Assembly (NCBI GenBank): GCA_040905305.1
Contig: JBBDRU010000141.1
Span: forward strand, 1 to 6,863
Source: SHAN690 sp040905305
GTDB taxonomy: Bacteria > Bacteroidota > Bacteroidia > Flavobacteriales_G > Salibacteraceae
Reading direction: 5' to 3'
DNA length: 6,863 nt
The notes under the pieces were generated by a model. It ran no database searches and was not told where the DNA came from. It saw only the letters and a list, made by a program, of their open reading frames with translations. The translations under genes were made by a program, and so were the position numbers. This document shows positions 6,202 through 6,863 of this stretch, piece after piece. Positions within the stretch are counted from its first letter, which is position 1, and each line of letters opens with the position of its first letter.

Positions 6202-6863
6202 ATGAAGATCAAGAATAATACTCGCCCATCTGTTAGAAAGAGGTTTATTGCCTTTGCTTTTATTGCAATCATGTTGCTTGATGTTATTGTTCCCACGATT
6301 GCAATGGCTATAACTGGGCATGATAATATGCCGGAGTATAGATCCTTTGAGCCGGTGACTACAACCAATATGGTGAACCTTTTCAATGGTGATTTCACCT
6401 ATAATATACCACTTATGGAGGTTCCTGGTGGATATCCACTTAACCTTTCTTACCACAGTTCAGACGTTAATAATGAAGCGTTATCAACTTGGGTTGGGAT
6501 GGGCTGGAATATTAATCCAGGTGCGATAAATCGAATGAAAAAAGGGTTTCCTGATGAGTTTAACGACAAAAGTGTAACCTACTATAATCGGATGCCTAAA
6601 AATTGGACAGTTGGTGTTAACGCAGGTATTGGTACAGAGCTGTTTACAGGTGAACCGGTCAGCTTAGGTTTGGGTAGTGGAATTCGGTACAATAATTATA
6701 ATGGTTTGGGGACTTCCATATCATCAAGCTTTAGTGTGGCCGGTGTATTAAATTTATCCGGATCGATGAACAATGGAGTTTTCGGTTTTGATGCTGAAAT
6801 TAGACCAGGTAACATCTTAAATGCGGTATTGAAACAAATTAGTGCTGTTAAAGAAAAGAATTC
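6202..6863 (+). CDS. N-terminus of a giant secreted YD/Rhs-like Bacteroidota protein (3'-truncated)
   Basis: 220 complete codons are visible and the frame is open to the window end. ATG 6202 starts 3 nt after the preceding stop. Residues 1-36 form a signal peptide: a basic region (KIKNNTRPSVRKR), a hydrophobic core (FIAFAFIAIMLLDVIV) and an AMA cleavage site (34-36). The mature start has a pattern I know from the heads of very large Bacteroidota proteins that carry YD/Rhs repeats and a variable C-terminus: PEYRSFEPVTTTNMVNLFNG (44-63), DFTYNIPLMEVPGGYPLNLS (64-83), then a Trp-Val-Gly-x-Gly-Trp block (97-102), NPGAINR (105-111) and GFPDEFN (115-121). The rest (about 136-200) is Gly/Ser/Asn-rich with alternating beta strands. 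Such proteins commonly exceed 2000 residues, so most of the gene should lie to the right. The function of this head domain is not established. Polymorphic-toxin or surface-protein roles are inferences that need the C-terminus. Confidence 0.85.
   Translation, partial: MKIKNNTRPSVRKRFIAFAFIAIMLLDVIVPTIAMAITGHDNMPEYRSFEPVTTTNMVNLFNGDFTYNIPLMEVPGGYPLNLSYHSSDVNNEALSTWVGMGWNINPGAINRMKKGFPDEFNDKSVTYYNRMPKNWTVGVNAGIGTELFTGEPVSLGLGSGIRYNNYNGLGTSISSSFSVAGVLNLSGSMNNGVFGFDAEIRPGNILNAVLKQISAVKEKN

Noticed and set aside
6174..6456. Two minus-strand open frames (6174-6398 and 6193-6456)
   Set aside because: They are antisense to the signal peptide and conserved head of the giant protein, whose plus-strand frame is open to the window end and carries recognisable motifs.
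6858..6863. The window ends exactly on GAATTC (EcoRI site)
   Set aside because: It could mean a clone or fragment boundary, but a single 6-bp match at an edge may be chance and says nothing about biology. It does not alter the call of a gene running off the end.

Overview
The window looks like a chromosomal piece of a Bacteroidota bacterium. By eye the DNA is moderately AT-rich. Most starts lack a Shine-Dalgarno sequence, and only one gene has a strong one. Lipoproteins of the C-D-D type are present, along with an OmpH/Skp-like protein. The last gene begins with a sequence pattern that I recognise from very large YD/Rhs-like proteins of Bacteroidota. The class or order cannot be fixed from the sequence alone; Cytophagia-like is a guess.

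Region 1 (1-4896, all + strand) is a tightly packed operon for a type II secretion / type IV pilus-like envelope machine. In order it holds: the C-terminal part of an outer-membrane secretin (GspD/PilQ-like; the 5' end lies outside the window); a single-pass protein with a cytoplasmic PilM/GspL-like half and a periplasmic PilN-like half; a GspM/PilO-like inner-membrane protein; a lipoprotein with three Ig/FN3-like repeats; a short GspC/PilP-like anchor protein started by TTG; and a LuxR/NarL-type response regulator whose receiver domain has lost its phospho-acceptor Asp. Gaps are at most 17 nt, and several genes overlap by 4 to 25 nt, so co-transcription and coupled translation are likely. The ATPase, the polytopic platform protein and the pseudopilins are not in the window.

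Region 2 (4897-5098) is a 202-nt gap. It contains a near-consensus sigma70-like -35/-10 pair and, just upstream of the next gene, a small pair of mutually exclusive hairpins.

Region 3 (5099-6863, all + strand) is a second compact operon: a membrane-anchored OmpH/Skp-like coiled-coil protein, a small unrecognised probable lipoprotein, and the start of a large secreted protein (220 codons visible, running off the right end). Its N-terminus matches the conserved head of giant YD/Rhs-like Bacteroidota surface or toxin-type proteins.

Working hypothesis (inference): region 1 builds a trans-envelope secretin machine, and region 3 encodes a giant exported protein with a periplasmic holdase-like chaperone and an accessory lipoprotein. 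The side-by-side arrangement suggests, but does not prove, that the giant protein is a substrate or partner of the machine. Sec followed by T9SS export is the main alternative, and it cannot be judged because the C-terminus is not visible.
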